Below, one piece after another: positions 1 to 7,933 of a DNA stretch of 64,000 bases. The stretch is taken from contig NZ_JAGWDK010000011.1 in the NCBI RefSeq assembly GCF_018398875.1, forward strand, positions 62,001 through 126,000. The letters run 5' to 3'. The notes below the pieces were generated by a model. That model was not told the DNA's origin. It searched no databases and saw nothing but the letters and a program-made list of their open reading frames with translations. The position numbers and the translations under genes were made by a program. This stretch comes from Bradyrhizobium sp. sGM-13 (GTDB taxonomy: Bacteria > Pseudomonadota > Alphaproteobacteria > Rhizobiales > Xanthobacteraceae). Each line of letters begins with the position of its first letter. Position 1 is the stretch's first letter.

Positions 1-59
1 CGTATCGCGTCCATCTTGGTTACGCCGCGGTACGGAACCGGTCAATAATGCCACCGCGC

Positions 60-80
60 ACTTTATATCAATTGTAAAGT
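60..80. promoter_or_regulatory. Candidate operator upstream of the heme uptake operon
   Basis: A 21-bp dyad has perfect outer arms ACTTTA (60-65) and TAAAGT (75-80) around an AT-rich core containing CAATTG. It lies about 77 bp before the hmuP start in otherwise GC-rich sequence. Heme uptake genes of rhizobia are known to be iron-controlled by Irr or RirA. This dyad does not obviously match a consensus I can recall, so its role as operator or promoter is inference. Confidence 0.35.
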
Positions 81-156
81 GCAGCGGTTGGATTGCGGCT
101 CCGCCCAATTATACATGCGTGGATCGATTGAATTTTTCGGGGCACCAAAGCACAAA

Positions 157-363
157 ATGTCCGCGACAACAGGAGACAAGCTCGGAAGCACCCGGACGCA
201 AGCCGGCAATCCCGCTTCCGCAGCCAGATCGCTTGCCATCAGCGGCAACCGGATCGACAGCCGCGAACTGTTCGCCACCGAGCGCGAAATCATCATCGCG
301 CATGGCGAGGAGCATTATCGCCTGCGCCTGACGTCGCAGAACAAGCTGATCCTGACGAAGTGA
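157..363 (+). CDS. hmuP: Hemin uptake protein HmuP (HemP family)
   Basis: Encodes about 68 residues from the ATG at 157. The C-terminal half has the HemP/HmuP signature: SGNRIDSRELF, then a strongly basic/aliphatic stretch ending in YRLRLTSQNKLILTK. In Bradyrhizobium HmuP is described as a small co-activator needed for expression of heme uptake genes. It is the first gene of the hmu cluster, 19 nt ahead of hmuT. In-frame starts at 79 and 115 would only add a poorly conserved N-terminus. The identification is firm from the C-terminal motif; the exact start is less certain because no strong ribosome binding site precedes it. Confidence 0.85.
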   Translation: MSATTGDKLGSTRTQAGNPASAARSLAISGNRIDSRELFATEREIIIAHGEEHYRLRLTSQNKLILTK

Positions 364-382
364 CCTACCTGGTGAACCGGAA

Positions 383-1333
383 ATGACAGTTTGTCGCACG
401 CTTGCAGTGTCAGCCGCCATGGGCTGTTTCCTGCTCGGCGGCGTCGCGCTCGCTGCGGGCGTTACGGTGCATGATGCCCATGATCGCGACGTCACGATCG
501 CAGACCCCGCGCGGATCGTCTCGATCGGCGGCGCGATCACGGAAATTCTCTATGCGCTCGGTTTCGAGGATCGCCTCGTCGGCGTCGACTCGACCAGCCT
601 CTATCCGGCCGCGGCGCGCGAGAAGCCGGATGTCGGCTACATGCGCCAGCTTTCGGCCGAGGGCGTGCTCGGGCTCAACCCCTCCCTGGTGCTGGCGGCG
701 CAAGGCTCCGGGCCGAAGGAAACCATCGACGTGCTGGAAGCCGCCAAGGTGCCGCTGGTGCTGGTGCCGGACACGTTTTCGGAAGCAGGCCTGCTCGACA
801 AGATCAAGCTGGTCGGCCACGCCATGGACGCGGACAAGCGGGCCGAATGCCTGACCGCGGCGGTGTCGGACGATCTGGCGCAACTGCGCGAGCTGCGCGC
901 CAAGGTGACGAAACCGGTGCGCGTGATGTTCGTGATGTCGCTGTTGAACGGCCGGGCGATGGCCGCCGGAAAGAACACCGCGGCAAACGAGATCATCGCG
1001 CTTGCCGGCGGCGTCAATGCCATCGACAGCTATGAAGGCTACAAGATCATCAATGACGAGGCGATCGTCGCGGCGAAGCCCGACGTGGTGCTCTCGATCC
1101 AGCGCGGCAAGGATTCGCTGGATGCCGAAACCGTATACGTCCATCCGGCCTTTGTGCTGACGCCGGCTGCGGCCAACAAGGCCTTCATCTCGATGGAAGG
1201 CCTCTATCTGCTCGGCTTCGGGCCGCGCACGGCGGCCGCCGCCCGCGATCTCTCGATCAAACTCTATCCGGCGCTGGCGCCGCAGGCCGAGAAATTCAAG
1301 CCTGCGGCACTTACCGCCGATTGCCGGAAATGA
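383..1333 (+). CDS. hmuT: Periplasmic hemin-binding protein of the ABC importer
   Basis: Encodes 316 residues with a signal peptide (MTVCRTLAVSAAMGCFLLGG, cleavage near ALA-AGV). A type III substrate-binding fold follows (PF01497), with RIVSIGGAITEILYALG at the start of the first lobe and SMEGLYLLGFGPRTAAAARDL near the C-terminus. It should bind heme in the periplasm and pass it to HmuUV. The stop overlaps the start of hmuU by 4 nt (ATGA), typical of translational coupling. Family, size and neighbours all agree with HmuT. Confidence 0.9.
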   Translation: MTVCRTLAVSAAMGCFLLGGVALAAGVTVHDAHDRDVTIADPARIVSIGGAITEILYALGFEDRLVGVDSTSLYPAAAREKPDVGYMRQLSAEGVLGLNPSLVLAAQGSGPKETIDVLEAAKVPLVLVPDTFSEAGLLDKIKLVGHAMDADKRAECLTAAVSDDLAQLRELRAKVTKPVRVMFVMSLLNGRAMAAGKNTAANEIIALAGGVNAIDSYEGYKIINDEAIVAAKPDVVLSIQRGKDSLDAETVYVHPAFVLTPAAANKAFISMEGLYLLGFGPRTAAAARDLSIKLYPALAPQAEKFKPAALTADCRK

Positions 1334-2421
1334 CCGTTCTGACCGAGGGTAGCGCCAAGCGACGCAGCGGATACGCGTTGCGCCCTCCGGCCTCGCTGAC
1401 CCTCACCTGCCTGTTCGCCGCGCTGGCCGGCGCGGCGCTGATCGCGCTGACGGTAGGCGCTGCCGGCATTCCGCTGGCGCGGCTGCCGGCTGCACTCCGC
1501 CTGTGGGGCGAGGCTTCTGCAGGTCCGAGCCTCGCGCGTGACCAGCTCGTGGTGTGGTCGATCCGGATTCCACGGATCGGCGCGGCCGCGATGATCGGCG
1601 CGCTGCTCGCGGCATCGGGGGCCATCATGCAGGGGCTGTTCCGCAACCCCCTCGCCGACCCCGCACTGGTCGGCGTTTCCTCCGGCGGCGCGCTGGCGGC
1701 AGCGGCTGCGATCGTCTTCACCGACAGCCAGATCGGCCAGAACTTCCGCTTCATGCAGCATCATTTGCTGCCGATCGCAGCCTTCGCTGGTTCGCTCGCG
1801 ACCACCGTCATTCTTTATTCGATCGCGAGCCGCTCCGGGCGGACGTCGATCGCGATTTTCCTGCTGGCCGGCATTGCCATCGCCGCGATCGCCAATGCCG
1901 GGGTCGGGCTCCTTGTGTTCATCGCCGACGATCGCCAGTTGCGCGACATCACGTTCTGGCTATTGGGCTCGCTGAGCGGCGCGACCTGGCCCAAGCTCGC
2001 CACGCTGGCGCCGGTGCTGGGATGTGCCGCGATCGCCTGCCTCTCGATTGCGCGTGGGCTCGACGTGCTGGTGCTCGGCGAGGCCGAGGCGTTCCATAGC
2101 GGTGTCGACGTCGAACGGCTGAAGCGGATTTCGATCGTGCTGGTATCGGCGATGACGGGCGTGGCGGTTTCGGTCTGCGGCGTCGTGGGCTTTATCGGCA
2201 TCGTGGTGCCGCATCTGTTGCGGCTGGTGATCGGGCCGGCGCACCGGTTGCTGTTACCCGCTTCCATGCTGCTGGGCGCGGTGCTGCTGGTGGGCGCCGA
2301 TACGCTGGCCCGCACCATCGTGGCGCCCGCGGAAATGCCGATCGGCATCCTGACCGCAGCAATCGGTGCGCCGTTCTTTCTGGCGATGCTGCTCCGCCAG
2401 CGCGGGCTGGTTTCGCTATGA
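1330..2421 (+). CDS. hmuU: Hemin ABC transporter permease
   Basis: Encodes about 363 residues of the FecCD permease family (PF01032), very hydrophobic with roughly nine or ten membrane segments. Diagnostic stretches are QGLFRNPLADPALVGVSSGGALAA and VVGFIGIVVPHLLRLVIGPAHR, the latter containing the coupling region that contacts the ATPase. The ATG at 1330 overlaps the hmuT stop by 4 nt and was preferred over the TTG at 1321. It forms the membrane channel of the heme importer with HmuT and HmuV. Confidence 0.9.
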   Translation: MTVLTEGSAKRRSGYALRPPASLTLTCLFAALAGAALIALTVGAAGIPLARLPAALRLWGEASAGPSLARDQLVVWSIRIPRIGAAAMIGALLAASGAIMQGLFRNPLADPALVGVSSGGALAAAAAIVFTDSQIGQNFRFMQHHLLPIAAFAGSLATTVILYSIASRSGRTSIAIFLLAGIAIAAIANAGVGLLVFIADDRQLRDITFWLLGSLSGATWPKLATLAPVLGCAAIACLSIARGLDVLVLGEAEAFHSGVDVERLKRISIVLVSAMTGVAVSVCGVVGFIGIVVPHLLRLVIGPAHRLLLPASMLLGAVLLVGADTLARTIVAPAEMPIGILTAAIGAPFFLAMLLRQRGLVSL

Positions 2422-3218
2422 CCGCCATTCTCGAAGTGCAGTCGGCTTCAATGGTCGTTGGCGGCGCCACGCTGGTCGACGGCATCGATCTTTGCGTCGC
2501 CCCCGGCGAAATGGTCGCGATCGTCGGCCCCAACGGCGCCGGCAAATCGACGCTGCTGCGGATGCTATCAGGCGATCTCCGCCCGACGCGCGGCCAGATC
2601 AGGCTGAAGCAGCGCGACATCCAAAGCTATCCGCCGCGCCTTCTCGCTTTTCACCGCGCGATGCTGTCGCAGCATGTCAACGTCACCTTCCCGTTCACGG
2701 TCGAGGAGATCGTCCATATGGGCGCGGGCGACGCCGGCCGCGCCGCCGCCCAGCGGCTGGTCGATGCGGCACTCGGCGAGGTCGATCTGGCGCATTTCAG
2801 CCAACGACAATTACCGACGCTCTCCGGCGGCGAACAGCAGCGCGCGCATTTCGCCCGTGTGCTGGTGCAGCTCGCCTGCGGCGAGGCGCAGCATGGGCCG
2901 GGCCTCTTGCTGCTGGACGAGCCGACTTCGAGCCTCGACATGCGCCACCAGATCGACCTGGTGGAAACCGCGAAGCGGCGCGCGCAGAACGGCACGGCTG
3001 TTATCGCTGTGCTGCACGACCTCAATCTCGCCATGCGCTTCGCCGATCGCATCGTGCTCTTGCATCGGGGTAAGCTCGCCGTCGATGGCGGTCGCAGCGA
3101 TGCGATCACGGCCGAGACCATCCGCCGGATCTTTGAGGTCGATGTGAAGATCGACTATACCGACGCCGGCGTGCCGTTCCTGCTGCCGCAGACCATGCGG
3201 CCGGCTGCAGCGCAGTAA
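2418..3218 (+). CDS. hmuV: Hemin ABC transporter ATP-binding protein
   Basis: Encodes 266 residues with a complete ABC ATPase set: Walker A GPNGAGKS (residues 37-44), signature LSGGEQQR (135-142), Walker B LLLLDEPTSSLD (163-174) and a switch histidine in AVLHDLNLAMRFADR. It energises heme import through HmuU. The start overlaps the hmuU stop by 4 nt, so hmuTUV form a tightly coupled operon. The heme-type C-terminal variant and genomic context distinguish it from siderophore ATPases. Confidence 0.9.
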   Translation: MTAILEVQSASMVVGGATLVDGIDLCVAPGEMVAIVGPNGAGKSTLLRMLSGDLRPTRGQIRLKQRDIQSYPPRLLAFHRAMLSQHVNVTFPFTVEEIVHMGAGDAGRAAAQRLVDAALGEVDLAHFSQRQLPTLSGGEQQRAHFARVLVQLACGEAQHGPGLLLLDEPTSSLDMRHQIDLVETAKRRAQNGTAVIAVLHDLNLAMRFADRIVLLHRGKLAVDGGRSDAITAETIRRIFEVDVKIDYTDAGVPFLLPQTMRPAAAQ

Positions 3219-3332
3219 CGCCTGAACCGCAGCCTTATCCAACGCCGTTACGCGGCTTTCACAAAACTGTCAGCCGGCTGTAACAGCGGCTGCGCAAGAC
3301 ACACCGCATCGCCATTCAACAGGAGATCCGCC

Positions 3333-4685
3333 ATGCGCGTGTCATTGCTCTGCTCCGTCGCGTCCATGTTTCTGGCCGGCGCCGCCTTCGCTCAAGGTGA
3401 AGGCGAGTTTCCCGCCACGCTGAAGGGCCACGCCGTGCTGCCGGCGCAAACCTTTATCAACGCGCCCGCCGATGCGCCTGACGATCTCAAGACATCAGGC
3501 AAATACACTACCGGCCGCCGCGTCGACACTGTGGGCACCGTGATGGGCAAGTCCTACGAACGCCCGACCGGCGTTTCGCTGCCGTTCAAGGGCCAGCCGC
3601 TGCAGGGCCATTCCGGCATCAAGGTGATGCCGGATGGCTCGTTCTGGGTGCTCACCGACAACGGCATGGGCTCGCGCTACAACTCGGCCGACTCGATGCT
3701 GTACCTGAACCGGCACAAGATCGACTGGGCGAGCGGCAAGATCGAGCGGCAGGAAACCGTCTTCCTGCACGACCCCGACAAGAAGGTGCCGTTCCGCATC
3801 CTCCATGAAGACACTGCCAAGCGCTATCTCACCGGCGCCGACTTCGACACCGAAGGTTTTCAGGTCATCGGCGACACCTTCTGGATCGGCGACGAGTTCG
3901 GACCCTATGTGCTGAAGGCCGATAAGACCGGCAAGGTCCTGGCGGTGTTCGACACGACCGCCGACGGCAAGCCGGTGCGCTCGCCCGATCATTGGTCGGT
4001 GCAGTCGCCTGCAGCTCCAGGCGCGAGCTACACCACCGTCAACCTCCGCCGCTCCAAGGGCTATGAAGGTTTTGCCGGCTCGAAGGACGGCAAGTTCCTC
4101 TACGGCCTGCTCGAGGGGCCGCTGTGGGATGCCGAGAAGAAGGACTTTGAGAAGGTCGATGGCAAGGAAGCCGCGCGGATCCTCGAATTCGACGTCGCGG
4201 CCGAAAAATTCACCGGCCGCTATTGGCACTATGTGTTCGAGCAGAACGGCAACGCCATCGGCGATTTCAACATGATCGACGCGACGAGCGGCCTGATCAT
4301 CGAGCGCGACAATGGCGAAGGTACCGCCGACAAGGCTTGCCCGGCCGGCCAGCGCGGCGAGAACTGCTTTGCGGACCTCGCCAAATTCAAGCGCGTCTAC
4401 AAGATCGAGCTCTCCGACGCCAATATCGGCAAGCCGGTGCGCAAGATCGCCTATGTCGACCTGATGAAGATCAAGGATCCCGACAAGAAGGCGCGCAAAC
4501 CGCTCAATGACGGCGTGCTGACCTTTCCGTTCTTCACCATCGAGAACGTCGAGCGCGTCGACGAGACGCATATCATCGTCGGCAACGACAACAATCTGCC
4601 GTTCTCGTCGAGCCGCGATCCCAACAAGGCTGACGACAACGAGTTCGTGCTGCTGGAGGTGCGGGAATTCTTGAAGGCGAAGTAG
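3333..4685 (+). CDS. Secreted esterase-like activity of phytase family protein
   Basis: Encodes 450 residues with a clear signal peptide (MRVSLLCSVASMFLAGAAFAQ). The body resembles the phytase-like beta-propeller domain (PF13449): FKGQPLQGHSGIKVMPDGSFWVLTDNG, then GADFDTEGFQVIGDTFWIGDEFGPYVL, then ENVERVDETHIIVGNDNNLPFS near the C-terminus. Such proteins are periplasmic or secreted hydrolases whose natural substrates are mostly unknown. A ribosome binding site AGGAG lies 7 nt before the ATG. It is separated from hmuV by 114 nt and is probably an independent unit. Confidence 0.8.
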   Translation: MRVSLLCSVASMFLAGAAFAQGEGEFPATLKGHAVLPAQTFINAPADAPDDLKTSGKYTTGRRVDTVGTVMGKSYERPTGVSLPFKGQPLQGHSGIKVMPDGSFWVLTDNGMGSRYNSADSMLYLNRHKIDWASGKIERQETVFLHDPDKKVPFRILHEDTAKRYLTGADFDTEGFQVIGDTFWIGDEFGPYVLKADKTGKVLAVFDTTADGKPVRSPDHWSVQSPAAPGASYTTVNLRRSKGYEGFAGSKDGKFLYGLLEGPLWDAEKKDFEKVDGKEAARILEFDVAAEKFTGRYWHYVFEQNGNAIGDFNMIDATSGLIIERDNGEGTADKACPAGQRGENCFADLAKFKRVYKIELSDANIGKPVRKIAYVDLMKIKDPDKKARKPLNDGVLTFPFFTIENVERVDETHIIVGNDNNLPFSSSRDPNKADDNEFVLLEVREFLKAK

Positions 4686-4690
4686 GTCAT

Positions 4691-4754
4691 CTCCTTCTCC
4701 CCGCCCTTCGCGGGAGACTTGACTCCCTCTCCCCGCGAATAGCGGGGAGAGGGA
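4691..4754. repeat. REP-like palindromic element, family C (short copy)
   Basis: Two GC-rich hairpins of the type TCCCCGCCCTTCGCGGG and CTCTCCCCGCGAATAGCGGGGAGAG sit between convergent genes. The same core recurs at 7798-7924 and 53445-53577. It may act as a bidirectional terminator, but it is primarily an interspersed palindromic repeat. Confidence 0.7.
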
Positions 4755-4767
4755 ACAGAGAAGAGCT

Positions 4768-5625
4768 CTACGGCATCACCGTCTTGCGCCGCCCGATCGC
4801 ATCGGATCGTGACATCCACTCCGGCAGCGGCGCACCATCCCGATGCCGTCCGCCGGCGCAAGCTGCGGCCCAGGCGGCGACGGCGCCGAGCAGAATCGCG
4901 GTCGCGACCGAGAAGGCGAGAATGATGCTGCTGCGCCGTGATCGCGTAATCGCAGTCTTGGCGCTGGCGACGACGCTATCGACGCGCCGCTCCGCATCCG
5001 GCGCGGAAAGGCCCGTAAGGGCGCCGACCTGCTGAATCAGATAGGTGCGGTCGTCGGCGCTGAGCCCGCTGTGGCTGGACGTGGTGAGCAGGATGCGCCC
5101 TGCTTCGGCCCGCTCCGCGCTAAGATCGACATTGGGTGCTCGGCGACCGGCGCGAAACAGCCGGTCCAGCTCATAGCTCAACAGCGGCTCTGCCGTACCG
5201 GCCTGCGCAGAACTGCGCATCGAGGGCGTCCGGCTGATCGTGGCCACGCTCACCAGAGCTGCGAGCAGCACTCCCAGGATCACGGCGAGGGACCAGACGC
5301 CCAGGCCATGGACGCCGTCTGCCCGTTCAGTGTCCTCCACGGATGCAGCGGCGGTCGCGGTGCGAACGCGGCCGGCGACATAGCCGCCAAGGCCGAAGCT
5401 CACGATGGCCTGCAGGATGAGGTAGATGCCCGACAGGATCGCGAGCGCTGCGGACGCATCGCGCCATGTCGGGGCGGTCGATGTCACGCCGAGACCGATC
5501 GTGGCGCCAAACGTCAGCAGCACGGACGAAAGCGCGGTCGCCGCAAACGCGCCAAGCACGATCGGCGACCATTGCAGGAAACGCGGCGCGATATCGCTGC
5601 GCACCGCAGGAGAAGCGTTTTCCAT
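4768..5625 (-). CDS. PhnA-like integral membrane protein, function unknown
   Basis: Encodes about 285 residues. N-terminal half has three probable membrane helices (around residues 20-45, 65-90 with ILSGIYLILQAIVSFGLGGYVAGR, and 115-135), then a soluble middle section rich in acidic and basic residues, then a last helix near residue 245 (ILAFSVATAILLGAVAAWAAACAG). Related proteins in Bradyrhizobium are usually labelled PhnA-like, without functional evidence. The start at 5625 is preferred over 5637 because GGAGAGG lies at a suitable distance. A 24-residue membrane peptide gene lies just upstream on the same strand. Confidence 0.6.
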   Translation of the reverse strand: MENASPAVRSDIAPRFLQWSPIVLGAFAATALSSVLLTFGATIGLGVTSTAPTWRDASAALAILSGIYLILQAIVSFGLGGYVAGRVRTATAAASVEDTERADGVHGLGVWSLAVILGVLLAALVSVATISRTPSMRSSAQAGTAEPLLSYELDRLFRAGRRAPNVDLSAERAEAGRILLTTSSHSGLSADDRTYLIQQVGALTGLSAPDAERRVDSVVASAKTAITRSRRSSIILAFSVATAILLGAVAAWAAACAGGRHRDGAPLPEWMSRSDAIGRRKTVMP

Positions 5626-5640
5626 CGACCTCTCCATGCG

Positions 5641-5715
5641 TTAGCGAAGGCCGAAGAAGGACAGAATTGCCAGGATCACGACAATGAGACCGACGAGATA
5701 GATGAGCCCATGCAT
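5641..5715 (-). CDS. Small single-helix membrane peptide (24 aa)
   Basis: The reading frame encodes MHGLIYLVGLIVVILAILSF followed by FGLR and a stop, almost entirely one hydrophobic helix with a basic C-terminus. GGAGAA lies 6 nt before the ATG at 5715. An in-frame upstream ATG at 5727 would add MEKA. The gene ends 15 nt before the start of the PhnA-like membrane protein on the same strand, so both may be co-transcribed. Very small proteins of this type occur next to membrane genes in related genomes, as far as I recall. Function unknown. Confidence 0.5.
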   Translation of the reverse strand: MHGLIYLVGLIVVILAILSFFGLR

Positions 5716-5924
5716 GGCTTTCTCCATGTGCCCCGCCGCCATTTCTCATCGACAATCGGCCGGCATTGGCAAAGTTCCTCCCATTGGCAGGAAAAAGATG
5801 CAATCGACGCGGCGCAGCAGAAGTCCTTCGCTCGCTACGAACGCAATGTTCGCTCGTCGACACTTTGCCGGCCGCGCTCGCTTCCCCATATTCAGTGCAT
5901 ACGCGCAAGTACTGGGACCAAGGA

Positions 5925-6494
5925 TTGACCGGGCAGCTCGCACTATTTCCCGAAGACCGGCCCGATGGCCTGCAATACGCGGCCGAATTCATCTCGCGCG
6001 AGCTTGAGCGCGAGCTCATTGGCCATGTCTCGGCGTTGCCGCTGCAGCCGTTCCAGTTCGGCGCGTTTGAAGGCAAGCGCCGCGTGGCGTCGTTCGGGTT
6101 CCGCTACGATTACACGCTGCAGCGATTGCAGCCGGCCGAGCCGATTCCGGGGTGGCTCGGTCCGCTGATCGAGAAGGTCGAAGCGTATGGCGGGCCCTCG
6201 ATGCACATCGCGCAGGTTCTCTGCACCGAATACGATCCCGGCGTCGGCATTGGCTGGCACCGCGACAAGCCGCATTTCGGCAGGATCTTTGGCCTGTCGC
6301 TCGGATCATCCTGCAAATTCCGGTTTCGCCGGGCGGCAGCCGAAAAATGGCAGCGCTACACGCTCGAGACCGCGCCGCGCTCGCTTTATATGCGGTCCGG
6401 CGAGTCCCGCGAGGTCTGGGAACACAGCATTCCTCCGGTCGAGGCGAAGCGCTATTCGATCACGTTCCGCACGATGGCTGACCGAAAGAGCTGA
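5925..6494 (+). CDS. alkB: Alpha-ketoglutarate-dependent dioxygenase, AlkB family
   Basis: Encodes about 189 residues from a TTG at 5925 (MTGQLALFPEDRPDG after initiation), a natural N-terminus for this family; the same frame stays open further upstream to 5766. The Fe(II)/2-oxoglutarate fold is visible: GVGIGWHRDKPHFG contains the HxD iron ligands, and EAKRYSITFR carries the arginines that bind 2-oxoglutarate, with the distal histidine in WEHSIPP. AlkB proteins reverse N-alkyl damage on DNA or RNA bases by oxidative demethylation. The function is well supported; the start is uncertain. Confidence 0.8.
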   Translation: MTGQLALFPEDRPDGLQYAAEFISRELERELIGHVSALPLQPFQFGAFEGKRRVASFGFRYDYTLQRLQPAEPIPGWLGPLIEKVEAYGGPSMHIAQVLCTEYDPGVGIGWHRDKPHFGRIFGLSLGSSCKFRFRRAAAEKWQRYTLETAPRSLYMRSGESREVWEHSIPPVEAKRYSITFRTMADRKS

Positions 6495-6550
6495 CAGAGC
6501 GGCTTTCCGTTCTGATAAACTGGCTGCTGATTCAGATACCACAGGAACCG

Positions 6551-7789
6551 ATGGCAAGACGTACCGGCAGCGCCGACCTACCCCTGCACGGCGGGCGCGT
6601 ACCCGCCTGGCTCGGGGTACGCATGTCCTCGCTCGGCGCGATCATCACCCAGGCGATCGTGCATCATTACGGCCGCGACGAATTCCTGCGGCGGCTATCG
6701 CATCCGTTCTGGTTTCAGTCGTTCGGCGCTGTGATGGGCATGGACTGGCATTCGTCCGGCATCACCACCAGCGTGATCGGCGCGCTGAAGCGCGGACTCA
6801 AGCCGCTGGAGATTGAGCTTGGGATTCATGTCTGCGGCGGCCGTGGCCAGCACTCCCGCAAGACGCCGGACGAGCTTCGCCTGCTCGGCGAACGCACCGG
6901 CTTCGACGCGCCACAATTGGTTCGCGCCAGCCGTCTCGTCGCCAAGGTCGACAGCGCCGCCGTGCAGGACGGTTTTGATCTCTATCTTCACGGCTTTTTC
7001 GTTACCGATGACGGCAAATGGACGGTCGTGCAGCAGGGCATGAACGGCGACAAGCGGCAGGCGCGGCGTTACCATTGGCATTCCGAGCAGCTCGAAAGTT
7101 TTGTCGACGAACCGCATAGCGCAATCGACGGCCCTCAGCAGGGCGAGATCGTCAACCTCACCGACCACCGCGCCGGGCGGTCGCGCGCGGCGCAGCTTGA
7201 GTTGCTGAGCGAGCTGGGGCCGGATGGCATCGCCAATGAACTGGCGATTATCGAACGCAAGGAGCCGACCCAAGCCTTGCTGCCGCATCTGGTGATGCCG
7301 GCGCATCATGACGTCAGGTCGACCGATGTCTTCAGCCGCCGCTTGCACGGCGCGCTCGCCGCCGCTGCCGAGCGCGGACCGGTGGATTTTCCGGAATTGC
7401 TGCTGACGCCCGGCGTCGGCCTGCGCACGGTGCGTTCACTGGCGATGGTTGCCGAAGTTGTCCACGGTGCGCCGTACCGGTTCAGCGACCCGGCACGTTT
7501 CTCGCTGGCGCATGGCGGCAAGGATCGCCATCCCTATCCCGTCCCGATCAAGGTCTATGACGAGACCATCCGCGTGCTGAAGTCGGCGGTGCGGAACGCA
7601 AAACTCGGACGCGACGAGGAGATGCAGGCGTTGAAGCGGCTCGATGACCAGTCGCGCCGGCTCGAACGTTCTGCGGAGGGGCCGTCGCTGGACGCGTTCA
7701 TCGCAGGTGAGCGCGCGGCCTCTCCAGAGCTCGACGGCCGCTCGGTGTTCGGATGGGAAGCGGAGTTGAGCGCGCGCAAGAGCAAATGA
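6551..7789 (+). CDS. DUF763 domain-containing protein
   Basis: Encodes 412 residues beginning MARRTGSADLPLHGGRVPAWL, the typical opening of DUF763 proteins (PF05559). Other conserved stretches are HPFWFQSFGAVMGMDWHSSGITT and HVCGGRGQHSRKTPDEL. The C-terminal part is charged and likely helical (RNAKLGRDEEMQALKRLDDQSRR). DUF763 proteins occur in archaea and bacteria, and no reaction is established that I know of. It lies 56 nt after alkB on the same strand and may be co-transcribed with it. Confidence 0.8.
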   Translation: MARRTGSADLPLHGGRVPAWLGVRMSSLGAIITQAIVHHYGRDEFLRRLSHPFWFQSFGAVMGMDWHSSGITTSVIGALKRGLKPLEIELGIHVCGGRGQHSRKTPDELRLLGERTGFDAPQLVRASRLVAKVDSAAVQDGFDLYLHGFFVTDDGKWTVVQQGMNGDKRQARRYHWHSEQLESFVDEPHSAIDGPQQGEIVNLTDHRAGRSRAAQLELLSELGPDGIANELAIIERKEPTQALLPHLVMPAHHDVRSTDVFSRRLHGALAAAAERGPVDFPELLLTPGVGLRTVRSLAMVAEVVHGAPYRFSDPARFSLAHGGKDRHPYPVPIKVYDETIRVLKSAVRNAKLGRDEEMQALKRLDDQSRRLERSAEGPSLDAFIAGERAASPELDGRSVFGWEAELSARKSK

Positions 7790-7797
7790 GCACGGGC

Positions 7798-7924
7798 TCT
7801 CCCCGCCCTTCGCGGGGGAGAGGGTCGGGGTGAGGGGATCTATCCGCGTACTTACTGCTGAGTGAGTCTGCCGAAGCAGCCCCTCACCCCCGCCCTCTCC
7901 CCGTGAAGAACGGGGAGAGGGAGA
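7798..7924. repeat. REP-like palindromic element, family C
   Basis: About 127 bp between the convergent DUF763 and DUF4139 genes. Outer hairpins CTCCCCGCCCTTCGCGGGGG and CTCCCCGTGAAGAACGGGGAG flank inner arms GGGGTGAGGGG and CCCCTCACCCC. The same layout recurs at 53445-53577. It may also terminate transcription from both sides. Confidence 0.75.
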
Positions 7925-7933
7925 GGCGCAAGC

